Positions 20,401 through 30,520 of a stretch of 64,000 nt of DNA are shown here, piece after piece. The stretch's first letter is position 1, and each line of letters opens with the position of its first letter. This DNA is from Eublepharis macularius (Eukaryota; Chordata; Lepidosauria; Squamata; Eublepharidae). The translations under genes were made by a program, and so were the position numbers. Under the pieces are notes generated by a model. That model was not told where the DNA came from and searched no databases. It saw nothing but the letters and a program-made list of their open reading frames with translations. Where the stretch lies: contig NC_072807.1 of assembly GCF_028583425.1 (NCBI RefSeq), positions 37,329,001-37,393,000 on the forward strand, read 5' to 3'.

Positions 20401-23400
20401 AACCATAGAGTTTTGAAAGAATCCTAGAGGGTCACACCAACATGATGATGTCGCTTCTCGGTTTGCACCAGAAGTGGCATCATAGTGTTGGCACAATACT
20501 TCCCATTCCCCTAAGGCTCCTACCAGGTGCCAGCATTGGCTGACAGCCATATTTTCTGAAGTGACAAAATGTTTGATGTGGGATTAATTTTCACACCAAA
20601 GCACTTTCAAATCAGTGCCCCATCCCACAAATGTTGAGACTGCGTATATCTGAGAGGCGGGACGATGGAGGAGGACAGGCATAAAAGATGCTCCCTCAGA
20701 GGCCATCAGCTTATCCTTCCGCCCTCGTACCAAGAGTAGACCTTCTCCTAGGCCGAGGTATAGTAGTGGCATTGTCGTTGCCATGGCAGCAACGACTGAG
20801 GGTTTTGCTATCAGAGGCAGCTGCAAAGGAAAGGACGAACCCTCACATCCTCAAGCTTTCTATTCCTCGCCTTTTCTTACCAAGAGGCACACCATGCCGT
20901 CTGACAAGCTGCACAAGGTCCTTGGACCTTGACGACGAAGAATGAAGAAACGTGCCGTGCCCGATTCGGTCCGGAGGCAGGCACAGGAGAAGTTTGGTCT
21001 CTTCGTCCTGGTCGGGGATCTAAAAACAAAAAACCCAAATCAGAAGAAATAGCCCAAGAGAACTCCTGATGAAGAAGACGGCAGACCTTTGCAGAAACAC
21101 GCCTGCCAAGTTTTGCTAGCATCCCTTTAGGTTCTCTGTCCCGTTACATATTTGAAGTAAATACACGCAAAGATCATTGTGGAAATTAAAGAAAAAAGGG
21201 AGGGGCTGGGAAATGACAAAACTTCAAACTTGGGACTCATTTGGGATTGGAGTCCAGCGGCACCTTAGCGACCAACAAAATTTTTCAAGGGTAAAAGCTC
21301 TTGAGAGTCAAAGCTCTCTTCTTCAGATTTAGTAGGAAGTTTTTAAACAAATAAAGCAACAATGACTAGATATAAACATAGTTTCAGGTGGTCTGCAGCG
21401 GAAGGGCAAGATTCGGTTCCAGTAGCACCTTAAAGACCAACTAGATTTCTAGGATACAAGCTTTTGAGAGTCACAGTTCCCTTTGTCAGACAAAGGGAGC
21501 TGTGACTCTTGAAAGCTCATATCCTAGAAACCTAGTTGGTCTTTAAGGTGCTACTGGACCTGAAATTTGGATTTAAATATGAGCGCAGCAAACAGAAATC
21601 TGCACGGACACGTGAAGCTGCCTCGCAGCGAATCGGACCCTTCGTCCATCAAGGTCAGAATTCTCTACGCTAACTGGCAGCCTCTCTCCAATGTCTCAAG
21701 CAGTGGTCTTTCCCTTTTCCTGCTACCTGATCCTTTTAGTTGGAAATGCCAGGGGCTGCACCTGACACCTCCTGCATGCCACACAGATGCCCTGCTACGG
21801 AGGCACTGGCCACTGCACGGGCAATTTTTTAAAAGAAAAATAGGATGTTACCTCTGAAAGGTGCAACGCCAGCCTCAGTCCTGCTTTTTTAGCTTCCCAG
21901 AGGGGCTCTAAGAAATCCTTGCCATGTCCTGCCTTAAAGATGACAACGCAACAAAAACGAAGTTTAGTAAGGAAATACAGCAGGCTATTTATTTATTTGC
22001 TCGAGGCAGCTTGCAATTAAAATAATTTAATTATATAAAATGACAAGCTGTTAAGCAGCACCGTAAAACAGACCCCAGACCAGAAGCAGACCATTTTAAA
22101 AAGCTGGCAAGATACAACCCCTAATCAAAAGAATAGAGAATGCTTTTGGCATTAGTAACATTCGATTTATATACTGCCCTTCAGGACAACTTAATGCCTA
22201 CTCAGAGCGGTTTACAAAGTAAGTCATTATTATCCCCACAACAAAACACCCTGTGAGGTGGGTGGGGCTGAGAGAGCTCTGAGAGAGCCGTGACTGACCC
22301 AAGGTCACCCAGCTGGCTTCAAGTAGAGGAGTGGGAAATCAAACCCAGCTCTCCAGATTAGAGTCCCGTGCTCTTAACCACTACACCAAACTCACATTAA
22401 CATATGAAGCTGTCTGTTACGAAGTCAGACCGTATTTCCTTGGGTCTCCCCAAGATCTCAGAATGTGAGCGGCATTCCACATCTCCTGCAACCTGAGCTT
22501 TTTTAACCTGGATATGCCGCAAACTGCACCAGAGATTCTCTGCAAACAAAGCAGACACTCTGCTACCAAGCGACAGCCACTCCCCAAACATCCGGAGCAC
22601 ACGTGATTGTTAAAAGAAAAACTTACTGTCGGATTTCCACTGAGATCGAGTCCTACAACCACCCCATCTGTGGAAAGCAGAAACTCTTCAGCCAGTTTCA
22701 CAGTTTCCTTGGCAACGGCCGGTCCCCCTCTTCGATCTACTGAGATTAGAAACCTGAAGCACAGGATTCCCAAGTTACTAGCAGCCAACAACACGGCAAT
22801 GGACACTCCGGTGCATGCTGGCTGCGGGTCTGACCCGCTGCTTATTCCAAAGCAATCTTATTGCAATTGCTTATTGCTTTGTCGAAGGCTTTCACGGCCG
22901 GAGAACAATGGTTGTTGTGGGTTTTCCGGGCTGTATTGCCGTGGTCTTTGCATTGTAGTTCCTGACATTTCGCCAGCAGCTGTGGCTGGCATCTTCAGAG
23001 GTGTAGCACCAAAAGACAGAGATCTCTCAGTGTCACAGTGGCACTGAGTGACAATGAGAGATCTCTGTCTTTTGGTGCTACACCTCTGAAGATGCCAGCC
23101 ACAGCTGCTGGCGAAACGTCAGGAACTACAATGCAAAGACCACGGCAATACAGCCCGGAAAACCCCCAACAACCATCAATCTTATTCATTCTAGCAAGAA
23201 TACTTCGGTTTGCCTGGATTCTGTCCTAATGTCTGAATGCTGGTTTTCGATCCAGATAATTTGCTTTTACAAATAAGATGGCTGATTTAGGAGTTGGGGT
23301 TTTGTAGAAACAAGCTGGCAGCCCATAAGGAAACCTGATAATACATGTTAAGTTTGGGGAAATTCCACATGTAAGACTAAACAGCAAGATGCCTAGCAAC

Positions 23401-26400
23401 TCTGAACTTACCTAACATCTATATCCAGTTCTTCTTCTTTACATTGCCTTATACCTTCAAGTACGGTTTCCACGTACGCTCTTTTGGTCATACCTAGGAA
23501 AAAACACAACTAGGTGAGCCACGACCCCGGCTCTCAATTTAACGCTAGAAAAGGCATTGTGCTTTTGACGTTCTAGGGCCTCAATCCTGGGGCCTGTCTG
23601 CTCCAAAGATTCAACATGGTGGGGGCAAAGTATTTAAGGAATAAGAGTACTTATGGGAGGGGGGAGCAGGTGGTTTTAAAAGAAAAAAAACCAGTCACCT
23701 GTGGCATGCTCCTCTCTGGGTGTGCTCCTTAACTCCAGGTATTTGACACCATCGGCTGCAAATTCCCGAATAACATCCTTGGTTACCTGAAAGGGTAATA
23801 TTTGTGACATCAATGGACGATTCTGTTTCTAGGGCCTTTAAAAGAAACTATTAAGTAAGTATTGCATCCATTTTTTCCATTATCACATACAAAGCTCTCC
23901 ACGGCCTCAGACTTCACCCATAGACTTCACCACTATGTTGCCTTACGTACTATCTGTTGCTTTAAATATGTGCTCCTATGTCAGCCCTAGAATTGCTTAT
24001 GTTCTGTTTCAGCATTTCTTCAACTCTGTATTGGGATTCTTGCTAATGTTTTATCTTTGTAGCCTTGCATTTATTCACCCTATGGCATTGTTTATGAAAC
24101 TGTCCTTGATACTGACTGTACTACTCTCACACTGTGTAATGCACCTTGAGTCTAAGTGAGAAAGGCAGACCATAGATGACATAAATAAAAATAAATATAT
24201 AAATAAATGTGCTATTTATTATATTAGCTCAGTGTCACTGCAGAGTATGGGTTAGAATTTCAGCTTACTGGGGAAACTTAAGTTCGAACTGAAGCTGACA
24301 GATGGCGGGCCAGCCATTCTCCCTCTGCCTACTGTACCTCATAGGAAGAGGGAAGAATGATGGATACATCCCTGGACATCTGAGAGGAAGAGAATGATAG
24401 AAAAGTGAACACCATCCAAGAGCACTAATCCTCAGAAAGACAAAATGGCCAGTCAGCCAAAGGCAGGCCCCCTTCTCAGCCAAGACGGGAAATCTAAGCA
24501 GCAAGGCCCCAGCTTAACATGTGCGCAAAAGTATATAATTCAGCTTGCAGAAACAAGCCTCTCAGTCTAAACCCTTGAGAACAGTTCCGCATTTGCAAAA
24601 GGGGCAGACACTGGCGACCCCGGATGCAAGAAAACAAGGACTCGACGGCCAGCTTGTGCAATCAGCAGAGAGACGACTCTACAGCTATGCAGTGCACAGT
24701 CACAGATTCGCTATCTCTTTGCCTGGCCTGCCTCTCAAGATAGCTGTGAGGACGAAAGGAAGGAGTCATAGAAGAGGCACGCTTCCTCGTTGGAGGAAGT
24801 GTGGAATAAAAATGCAGGAATAATTAATTTTAAGAGTGCGTTTAGAAATACCTTTGCTTTCTTACGCTTTTAACTTCTTAAAAGAAATATGAATCTCTTT
24901 ACCATTAATATATCTTCAGTCCTGCTGGTAACCTGATGGATGATCTGAAACATCTGAAAGCATCTGAAAGAAAAAAAGGAGTAAAAGAGCAACACCCTGA
25001 AAACATGTTCATGAGCGCAAAGCACACGTTGGCCTTTGGAACTCCCTTCCACTGGATTTATCTTCGCTGCAGATCAATTCATGGATTTCTCAGTGCTATC
25101 CCACCCCACTCTGGAGCCTCCCTTTTCTCTTGCTGCCCTGCCCCGATCCAAAGCAGCTCCAATAATAAGAGAAGCCCCTGTACAGCACAGAACTGGCACA
25201 CTGGAAGTAGGGGGCCGAGTCAGACCCTTGCACTTCTGTTTAAAAGACGACCACTCCAAACGGTAGCGCAGCATTGTACCAACTCTTGAAGACAAGCAGG
25301 TTGCTTGCACTACATGCCTACTTGCTCAGAGAGAGACATTCGGGATGGGGTGGAAGGGGGAGAAAGAATGGGGAAACGCTGCATCCGGTGCAGCCGTATA
25401 ATTCAGTACCCCCAATCCAGCAAACCCGGGCATACATCTTTAAAAGCCCACGCCTTCCAGCATACTCACTCTTCCAGGCTCCTTCTCTTCCCTTTGTCAA
25501 TCATAGTCATTCCATTATGAACCTGAAGGTTTGGCTTCTGCGCCATTAATTTCTTCATCGTCTCCGAACTGATAGAGCCGTTCAAGTGGGCATGGAGTTC
25601 CTACATCAGAAGCAAAATGATGTTTAGTTTAGTCCCGCCATCCCACAGGTATCACCTAAATCATTTCCTTCATGGCATTTAAAGAAAACCGCACACCCAA
25701 AGCCCTCTTTCTTCTTTTTGTCACAGATCCAGGAGATGGCCGTGTCAGTCTGTCGTTGCAAAATAGTAGAGTCCAGTAGCACCTTTAAGACTAACCAACT
25801 TTATTGTAGCATAAGCTTTTGAGAACCACAGTTCTCTTCGTCAGATACAAGAGAGCTGTGGTTCTCAAAAGCTTATGCTACAATAAAGTTGGTTAGTCTT
25901 AAAGGTGCAACTGGACTCTTTACTTTCTTCCTTCTGTAATCTTAAATCGCTGTTATATTTTGGCACATATAATCAATGTCCCCGAACAATTTAGACCTCC
26001 CAATGGCCCCGTTTGAGCAACTAACCCAGTGAACGGGCTGGAACTACTCAAAGCAGTAGCTCTCTTAGAGCTAAGAATGCATGGATGGGAGGTCGCCAGA
26101 CCCTTTGTTGCAGGGGCCCCCAACGTGGTGCCTGCCAACACCTTTTCTGGCAGAAAGTGGGCTGGGCAGGTGGGGCTTTTGCCAAAAAATCTTCTGACTG
26201 GCCATCGGAGATTTAATTGGCTCTGCAGATTTTTTAATAATGCTGCTCTGGCGGCAGCCACCACCACCGCGTGAGGATCTTCACTGTGTGACTGAAGATA
26301 AGCTGCGGCAGCCATTCGTATCTGTTCTCACCATATTGTGTCAGAACTGCAAAGATGCCCACGGGCTTAGAATGGTTGGGGCCCCCTGCTCTGATGTCTC

Positions 26401-29400
26401 TCTAAAAGAAAAAAAATATATACTATTTCTCACTCTAGGTATCATCAAAATTCGTATCGCAGAGAATGGGAAAACACCGATTCAAATCTCTTCTCGGCCA
26501 CAAATTCACTAGCAGGCTTTAGACAAGCCGCGCTGTCAGCCCTTGACCTACAATATAACAACAGTGGCATAGCTCCCTGGGATTCTATTAAGGATTGCTG
26601 TCACAATGTATGGGAGACCTTTCGCACACCAAAAGCGCTGTACAAATGCTAAGTTTCATGGCTTTTTTTCTGGGAAAAGAGGTGGCGGAACTCAGTGGGT
26701 TGCCCTCGGAGAAAATGGTCACATGGCTGGTGGCCCCGCCCCCTGATCTCCAGACAGAGGGGAGTTTAGATTGCCCTCCACGCCGCTAAGCGGCGTGGAG
26801 GGCAATCTCAACTCCCCTCTGTCTGGAGATCAGGGGGCGGGGCCACCAGCCATGTGACCATTTTCAAGAGGTGCCGGAACTCCGTTCCACCACGTTCCAG
26901 CTGAAAAAAAGCCCTGCTAAGTATTATTAGTGACGTGGACAAGGGTGCTTTTGATCCCTGCTTTAATGATATATTGTAATTATACCAACATCCATACAGA
27001 ATGCAACAGGATTTGAACCCACAGCAGGTCCCAATCACCTTGATGCCTCCGTCAAATCCAGCCAAAGGTGCTGGGCGTCATGGGCAACCAGCCAGACTAA
27101 GGAGCCAGGAGGTTGCAGTAGTTAAGAGCGCTGAACTAGAACTGGGTTCAAATCTCTCCACAAGTGCAATGCTCGCTGGATGATGTTAGGCCAAACACTT
27201 AGCCTATCCTACCTCACAGGGTTGTTGCGAGAATAAAAGGGAGGCGGGGCCAAGGTAAGTCATACATGTTGCTACGAGCCAGAATGAGTAATGTGGTAAA
27301 AGCAACCTGATCACCGCAGTGACTGATTTTGGATATCTTCTACAGCTCAGCATGTGCAATCTTTGCTTTAAGGAACAGTAATGAGAAACCAGCACAAAGC
27401 TGAATTTCATTCCAAGTCTGTTCATGATCCGTTCCAGCCGCCAGCGCTGTAGAAATCTGCTTGAGCCTACCCCGAGCGTACGTGCCGCAGCCCTCGTTTC
27501 AGACTCGGCTTATCTTGCTCTCCTTGTTCCAGATGTTCCTCCCTCCTGCAGACCGATTCCGCCGTGCATCAGAGCCACTCGCTTCGAAGTATCTCTCAGA
27601 CACTGCGCAGCGGCTTCCAGAAAAAGATCCTTCCCACAATTTAAATTCTATAGCCATTGCAAGACGCAACTCGACAATACAGGATGCTATACAAAACCCA
27701 CAACTGCTGCTATTTAACCAGAGCCGTGCAAGTGCTAGGGCCTACATCCAACACAAAAGTGACGCCATGTCTATGCCTACACCAGAAGACAGAAGCATAG
27801 CTACCAACCTCCAAGTGGGGGCTTGGGGATCTCCTGGAATTACTAGTGACCTCCAGATTACAGATCCGTTCCCCTTTTGACAATCGTTGCCTGGGCTCTA
27901 TGACATCCCATATTTGCTGAGCTCCCCTCACCCTGCTCTGCCCCAAATCTCCAGAAATTTCCCAACCCAGAGTTGGCAACCCTCAACAGAAGCCACGCTC
28001 CAACAGCTGGGGCCTGCTTATCCCACCCCAAATCACCCCCATGAGTGACCACTGCGGGACAACCCACGATGGCTTTTAATCTTTGATTTTGGGCTGACGC
28101 CTTCAGCCAATTTTGCCAGGGCTGGCAGCCGTCTGCCTGTTATTGACAAAGCTCAAGCCGTGTGGGATGCTGACAGCAGCTTCCAGGAATCTACGCAAAC
28201 CAAATAATGACAACAGTGATACACACGCACACACCCCACCCTTCGGGATGCATCAGAAACTGTTATCAGAGGCAACCAACCTTACGAGTGGGCCTCCCTC
28301 TAGCAAGCAAAAGACGAAAAAGAAAAGGAGTGACAGAGAGGAAGAAATATGCTGAACTGATTTGCTTCTGGCTAGACTGCCCGTCTTTAAATATCATTTA
28401 TTGGAAAGCCGCAGCCGTTAATGAGGCCTGGCAAACTGCTGACGTGCATCCTATTTCACACCCAGAAAGAGCATCGCTCTTGCATTTGGCAACACCCCGT
28501 TCTCTTTGGAACCCATTCCGTCACTTTCTTCACAAAGACAAAGCGAGTCCTGCGTAATTCCAACACCCTATTTTCATATCATAGGGCGCTGCTTCAACAG
28601 CAGCAGCACAACCCTGCAAGTTTGTCTAGGCTAAGAGAGAATTACTTGGCCCAAAGACATCCACTGAGTGGGGGATTTGAACCCAGGGTTTCCCAATCCA
28701 GCACTCCAACTACTACACCACACGGGCTCTCTTTGCAGCCTACAGAATGTTAAATGGTCCATTTCCTTTTTAAACATTTAAGAACACATATTAAATTGAA
28801 GAGCAAGATTTGAGTCCAGTGGCACCTTAGAGACCAACTAGATTTCCAGGGTATGAGCTGTCGAAGCTCCCTTCGTCAGATACAAGGAGTGGGAAAAGGA
28901 AGGAGTCTTTATAATCCAGACAAAGACAAAAGAAGTTTTGACTCTCAAAAGCTCGTACCCTAGGAATGTTGTTAATCTCTAAGGTGCCACTGGACTCAAA
29001 TCTTGCTCTTCTGCTGCAAATCAACACAGCTAATCAAGCAAAACTATTAAATTAAAGTAGCCTATTAAATACACAAGGAAGCCAGTATTTATCCACAATC
29101 TATTTATGTATTTGATTTTTATACTGCTTCTCTTCCATTCAGATCAATAATCGATGACATCCGTTAAAATAAAAAAAACATAAATATCCAGTAAAACCCA
29201 AACAAAACATACAGCTTAATACAAAAAAAACATAAAGCCACAGTAACCCTGCAGAGAAACATCAGTATTACAGATCCAGAGGAGTTAGCCGTGTTAGTCT
29301 GTAGTTGCAAAATAGTAGAGTCCAGTAGCACCTTTAAGACTCACCAACATTATTGTAGCATAAGCTTCCGAGAACCACAGCTCACGGCATCTGATGAAGA

Positions 29401-30018
29401 GAGCTGTGGTTCTCGAAAGCTTATGCTGCAATAAAGTTGGTTAGTCTTAAAGGTGCATCAGTATTACAGGTAATTACAGTACCCAACAATAAAGAGATGA
29501 CGCGTAACTGATTTGCTGGGTGCTGCAACTGTACAGTGCAATGGGCAAAGGTATGGTAGCGGCTCTGTCCTGGAGATCGGCATGCTCCACCACAGCCAAA
29601 AAGCGCCCACTCCCCACATTTCATACCCCCGGCAGAAAGCTGAACCCTGAAGACCTACAGGCGTGCACACGAACAGCATATTTAAAAGGCAACCCAGAGG
29701 CCATAGAATGCAATCCTCAGCACAGTTAACCCCTTTCTAAATCCACTGGAATCAATGGACTTAGAAAGGAGCGGCCCTGTGCAGGATCACACCGAAGGCC
29801 TGCTAATCCAGTCCCCCCCCCTTGCAAAAGAAGCCCTCCCATTCCACGGGCGAGGGAATGGGGTCTTGTGTCTCTATGTCCCCCCACCCCGGGGAGGCGC
29901 TCATTGCATTTTGCAGAATTAATCTGCAGAATCTGCAAGAGCGGCCGGCGAGAAAGGGGTTAATTCCCGGGCTCACCACTTTGGGCAGCCGCCGGAAGAA
30001 GCCGCGCGCCTCCTCCAT
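17450..30018 (-). CDS. ADAL: ADAL, adenosine deaminase-like protein (N6-methyl-AMP deaminase), complete
   Basis: Ten minus-strand coding exons: 29977-30018, 25470-25600, 24903-24963, 23699-23786, 23412-23493, 22627-22753, 21852-21932, 20881-21019, 19036-19136 and 17450-17668. All junctions are GT-AG and in phase, giving 356 aa (human about 355). The start ATG at 30018 begins MEEARGFFRRLPKV. Adenosine-deaminase active-site parts are present: zinc histidines H17 and H19 (ELHAHLNGS), H201 and catalytic E204 (ALHLSE), H225 (RIGHGTF) and D286/D287 (TDDKGVF). The mammalian enzyme hydrolyses N6-methyl-AMP to IMP in the cytosol. No break is seen. Introns carry several hairpin repeats. The first exon sits in a GC-rich promoter, and an AATAAA lies about 250 nt past the stop (17198-17203 on the + strand). 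Confidence 0.97.
18590..18795. repeat. Hairpin repeat, family C (diverged)
   Basis: Arms AGCAAAGTTTGAGTCCTTAG and CTACTGGACTCAGATCTTGCTC are inverted around CTGACAAAGGGAGCTTTGAC. The copy is strongly diverged. It lies in the last ADAL intron (between exons 19036 and 17668), antisense or sense alike. Confidence 0.6.
20093..20255 (-). repeat. 5S rRNA-derived SINE, 5'-truncated
   Basis: On the + strand it reads CCATCAAGTCATAGCTAACT, TGCCTGCCTCTACAACCCTG and CTCCCATCTGATTACTAATC, which is the complement of the 12682 element. It is truncated within the 5S-like head and lies in an ADAL intron. Another copy is at 38610-38850. Confidence 0.75.
21245..21575. repeat. Two family C hairpin segments in an ADAL intron
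   Basis: 21248-21330 is a half element (GGAGTCCAGCGGCACCTTAG ... AGCTCTCTTCTTCAG). 21385-21560 is a complete hairpin with arms CAGTAGCACCTTAAAGACCA and TGGTCTTTAAGGTGCTACTG around CCCTTTGTCAGACAAAGGG, itself a perfect palindrome. Confidence 0.7.
21590..21815 (-). repeat. tRNA-headed SINE (minus strand)
   Basis: Reads GTGAAGCTGCCTCGCAGCGA, then CCATCAAGGTCAGAATTCTC and ends near CACACAGATGCCCTGCTAC, the complement of a tRNA-like head. Related segments lie at 10480-10640 (interrupted by the hAT-like element), 22400-22590, 34265-34320 and 46920-46990. Confidence 0.65.
22160..22393 (-). repeat. tRNA-headed SINE (minus strand)
   Basis: The complement of the 3330 SINE: tail ATTCGATTTATATACTGCCC, body CCAAGGTCACCCAGCTGGCT, head GTGCTCTTAACCACTACACC. 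It lies in the ADAL intron between exons 22627 and 21932. Confidence 0.8.
22863..23176. repeat. Hairpin repeat, family A, copy 2 with 10-bp TSD
   Basis: The left unpaired end is TTTGTCGAAGGCTTTCACGG. The arms are GGTTGTTGTGGGTTTTCCGG and its complement, with a short loop around CACAGTGGCACTGAGTGAC. CAATCTTATT flanks both sides (22853-22862 and 23177-23186). About 18 extra bases (GCAATTGCTTATTGCTTT) lie between the left repeat and the usual element start. It is intronic in ADAL. Confidence 0.85.
25722..25923. repeat. Hairpin repeat, family B, in ADAL intron 1
   Basis: The left unpaired tail AGATCCAGGAGATGGCCGTG is followed by arms GAGTCCAGTAGCACCTTTAA and its complement with a short apex (TCGTCAGATAC). 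TTTCTTCTTTTTGT (25708-25721) and TTTCTTCCTTCTGT (25924-25937) look like a 14-bp TSD with two changes. Confidence 0.75.
26657..26916. mobile_element. Palindromic hAT-like element with 8-bp TSD
   Basis: The ends CATGGCTTTTTTTCTGG and CTGAAAAAAAGCCCTG are hAT-style inverted repeats. Flanks CTAAGTTT (26649-26656) and CTAAGTAT (26917-26924) form an 8-bp duplication with one change. The interior is an almost perfect palindrome about 180 bp across, centred on GCCGCTAAGCGGC near 26790. There is no coding capacity. A related fragment occurs at about 48855-48992. Confidence 0.82.
27100..27255 (+). repeat. tRNA-headed SINE
   Basis: Head GTAGTTAAGAGCGCTGAACT, B box GGGTTCAAATC, body CTACCTCACAGGGTTGTTGC and a short purine-rich end. 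It lies in ADAL intron 1. Confidence 0.7.
27800..27985 (-). repeat. 220-bp GTTGCCA repeat, minus strand
   Basis: Shares GATCTCCTGGAATTACTAGTGACCTCC-like blocks and a CCCAACCCAGAGTTGGCAAC end with copies at 30338-30520, 37370-37590, 37705-37915, 37915-38085 and 59336-59555. A part copy is at 12365-12435. The family is not named here. Confidence 0.7.
28600..28740 (-). repeat. tRNA-headed SINE fragment (minus strand)
   Basis: Reads CACAACCCTGCAAGTTTGTC, then GGGATTTGAACCCAGGGTTT and CTCCAACTACTACACCACAC, the complement of a tRNA-like B and A box. It lies in ADAL intron 1. Confidence 0.65.
28798..29044. repeat. Hairpin repeat, family C, with 9-bp TSD
   Basis: Arms AGAGCAAGATTTGAGTCCAG and CTGGACTCAAATCTTGCTCT enclose a decayed centre; the unpaired tail TGCTGCAAATCAACACAGCT is on the right. 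TATTAAATT is present at 28789-28797 and 29045-29053. It lies in ADAL intron 1. Confidence 0.75.
29274..29455. repeat. Hairpin repeat, family B, with exact 14-bp TSD
   Basis: The left unpaired tail ATCCAGAGGAGTTAGCCGTG precedes arms GAGTCCAGTAGCACCTTTAA and its complement, which ends early at AAAGGTG. CATCAGTATTACAG is repeated exactly at 29260-29273 and 29456-29469. It lies in ADAL intron 1. Confidence 0.88.
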
Positions 30019-30250
30019 GGTGCAGCAGCAGCTCTGCCTCCCTCCTTGCAGCCCCGGCGAGGAGCAGGAGGAGGATTCGGGCCGCCCTGGGGTGGGGACA
30101 GGCGGAGCCACCGTGCATGGAGGCCGGCCCTTGGCTTTCTCCTCCTTTGCGCAGCGCTGTGCACGAGCCAGCCGGTGGCCTCCCGGGCGCGCCTCCTGCC
30201 GCGTAAACCTGGGGCACTTTCTGCGTGCAAGCCGAATGCACCTGACCCGC
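29950..30250 (-). promoter_or_regulatory. ADAL: GC-rich ADAL promoter / CpG-rich start region
   Basis: CpG-dense sequence (GGCAGCCGCCGGAAGAAGCC and onward) surrounds the first coding exon, in contrast to AT-rich neighbours. No TATA box is evident. Long open frames here on both strands are a by-product of GC content. Confidence 0.6.
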
Positions 30251-30337
30251 TGCCTCCCGGGCAGCCGATGGCTGATTTGGGAGGTCAAATAAATCAAGGC
30301 GAGATTGCTGGAATTGAGTTTATTTGCACATTCGCAA

Positions 30338-30520
30338 CAAGGGTTGCCAGCTTCCAGGTCGTGGATGGAGAGCTCCTGGAATTATAGGTGATCCCCAGGG
30401 TCAGTTCCCCTGGAGAAAACGGCTGCCTTGGAGGACGAGGGCCCTCCCCAAACCCTGCCTTCCTCAGGCTCCCCCCCCCCAAATGTCCAAGAATTTCCCA
30501 ATGTAGAGCTTGCAACCCCG
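30338..30520 (-). repeat. 220-bp GTTGCCA repeat, minus strand
   Basis: Begins GGGTTGCCAGCTTCCAGGTC, contains GAGCTCCTGGAATTATAGGT and ends CAAGAATTTCCCAATG. It sits immediately upstream of the ADAL CpG-rich region. A family C hairpin remnant follows at about 30600-30760. Confidence 0.7.

Noticed and set aside
29803-30387. Overlapping frames of 110-165 codons on both strands at the ADAL start
   Set aside because: GC-rich sequence lacks stops in all frames. Only the 14 codons 29977-30018 continue into the ADAL exon 2 frame.
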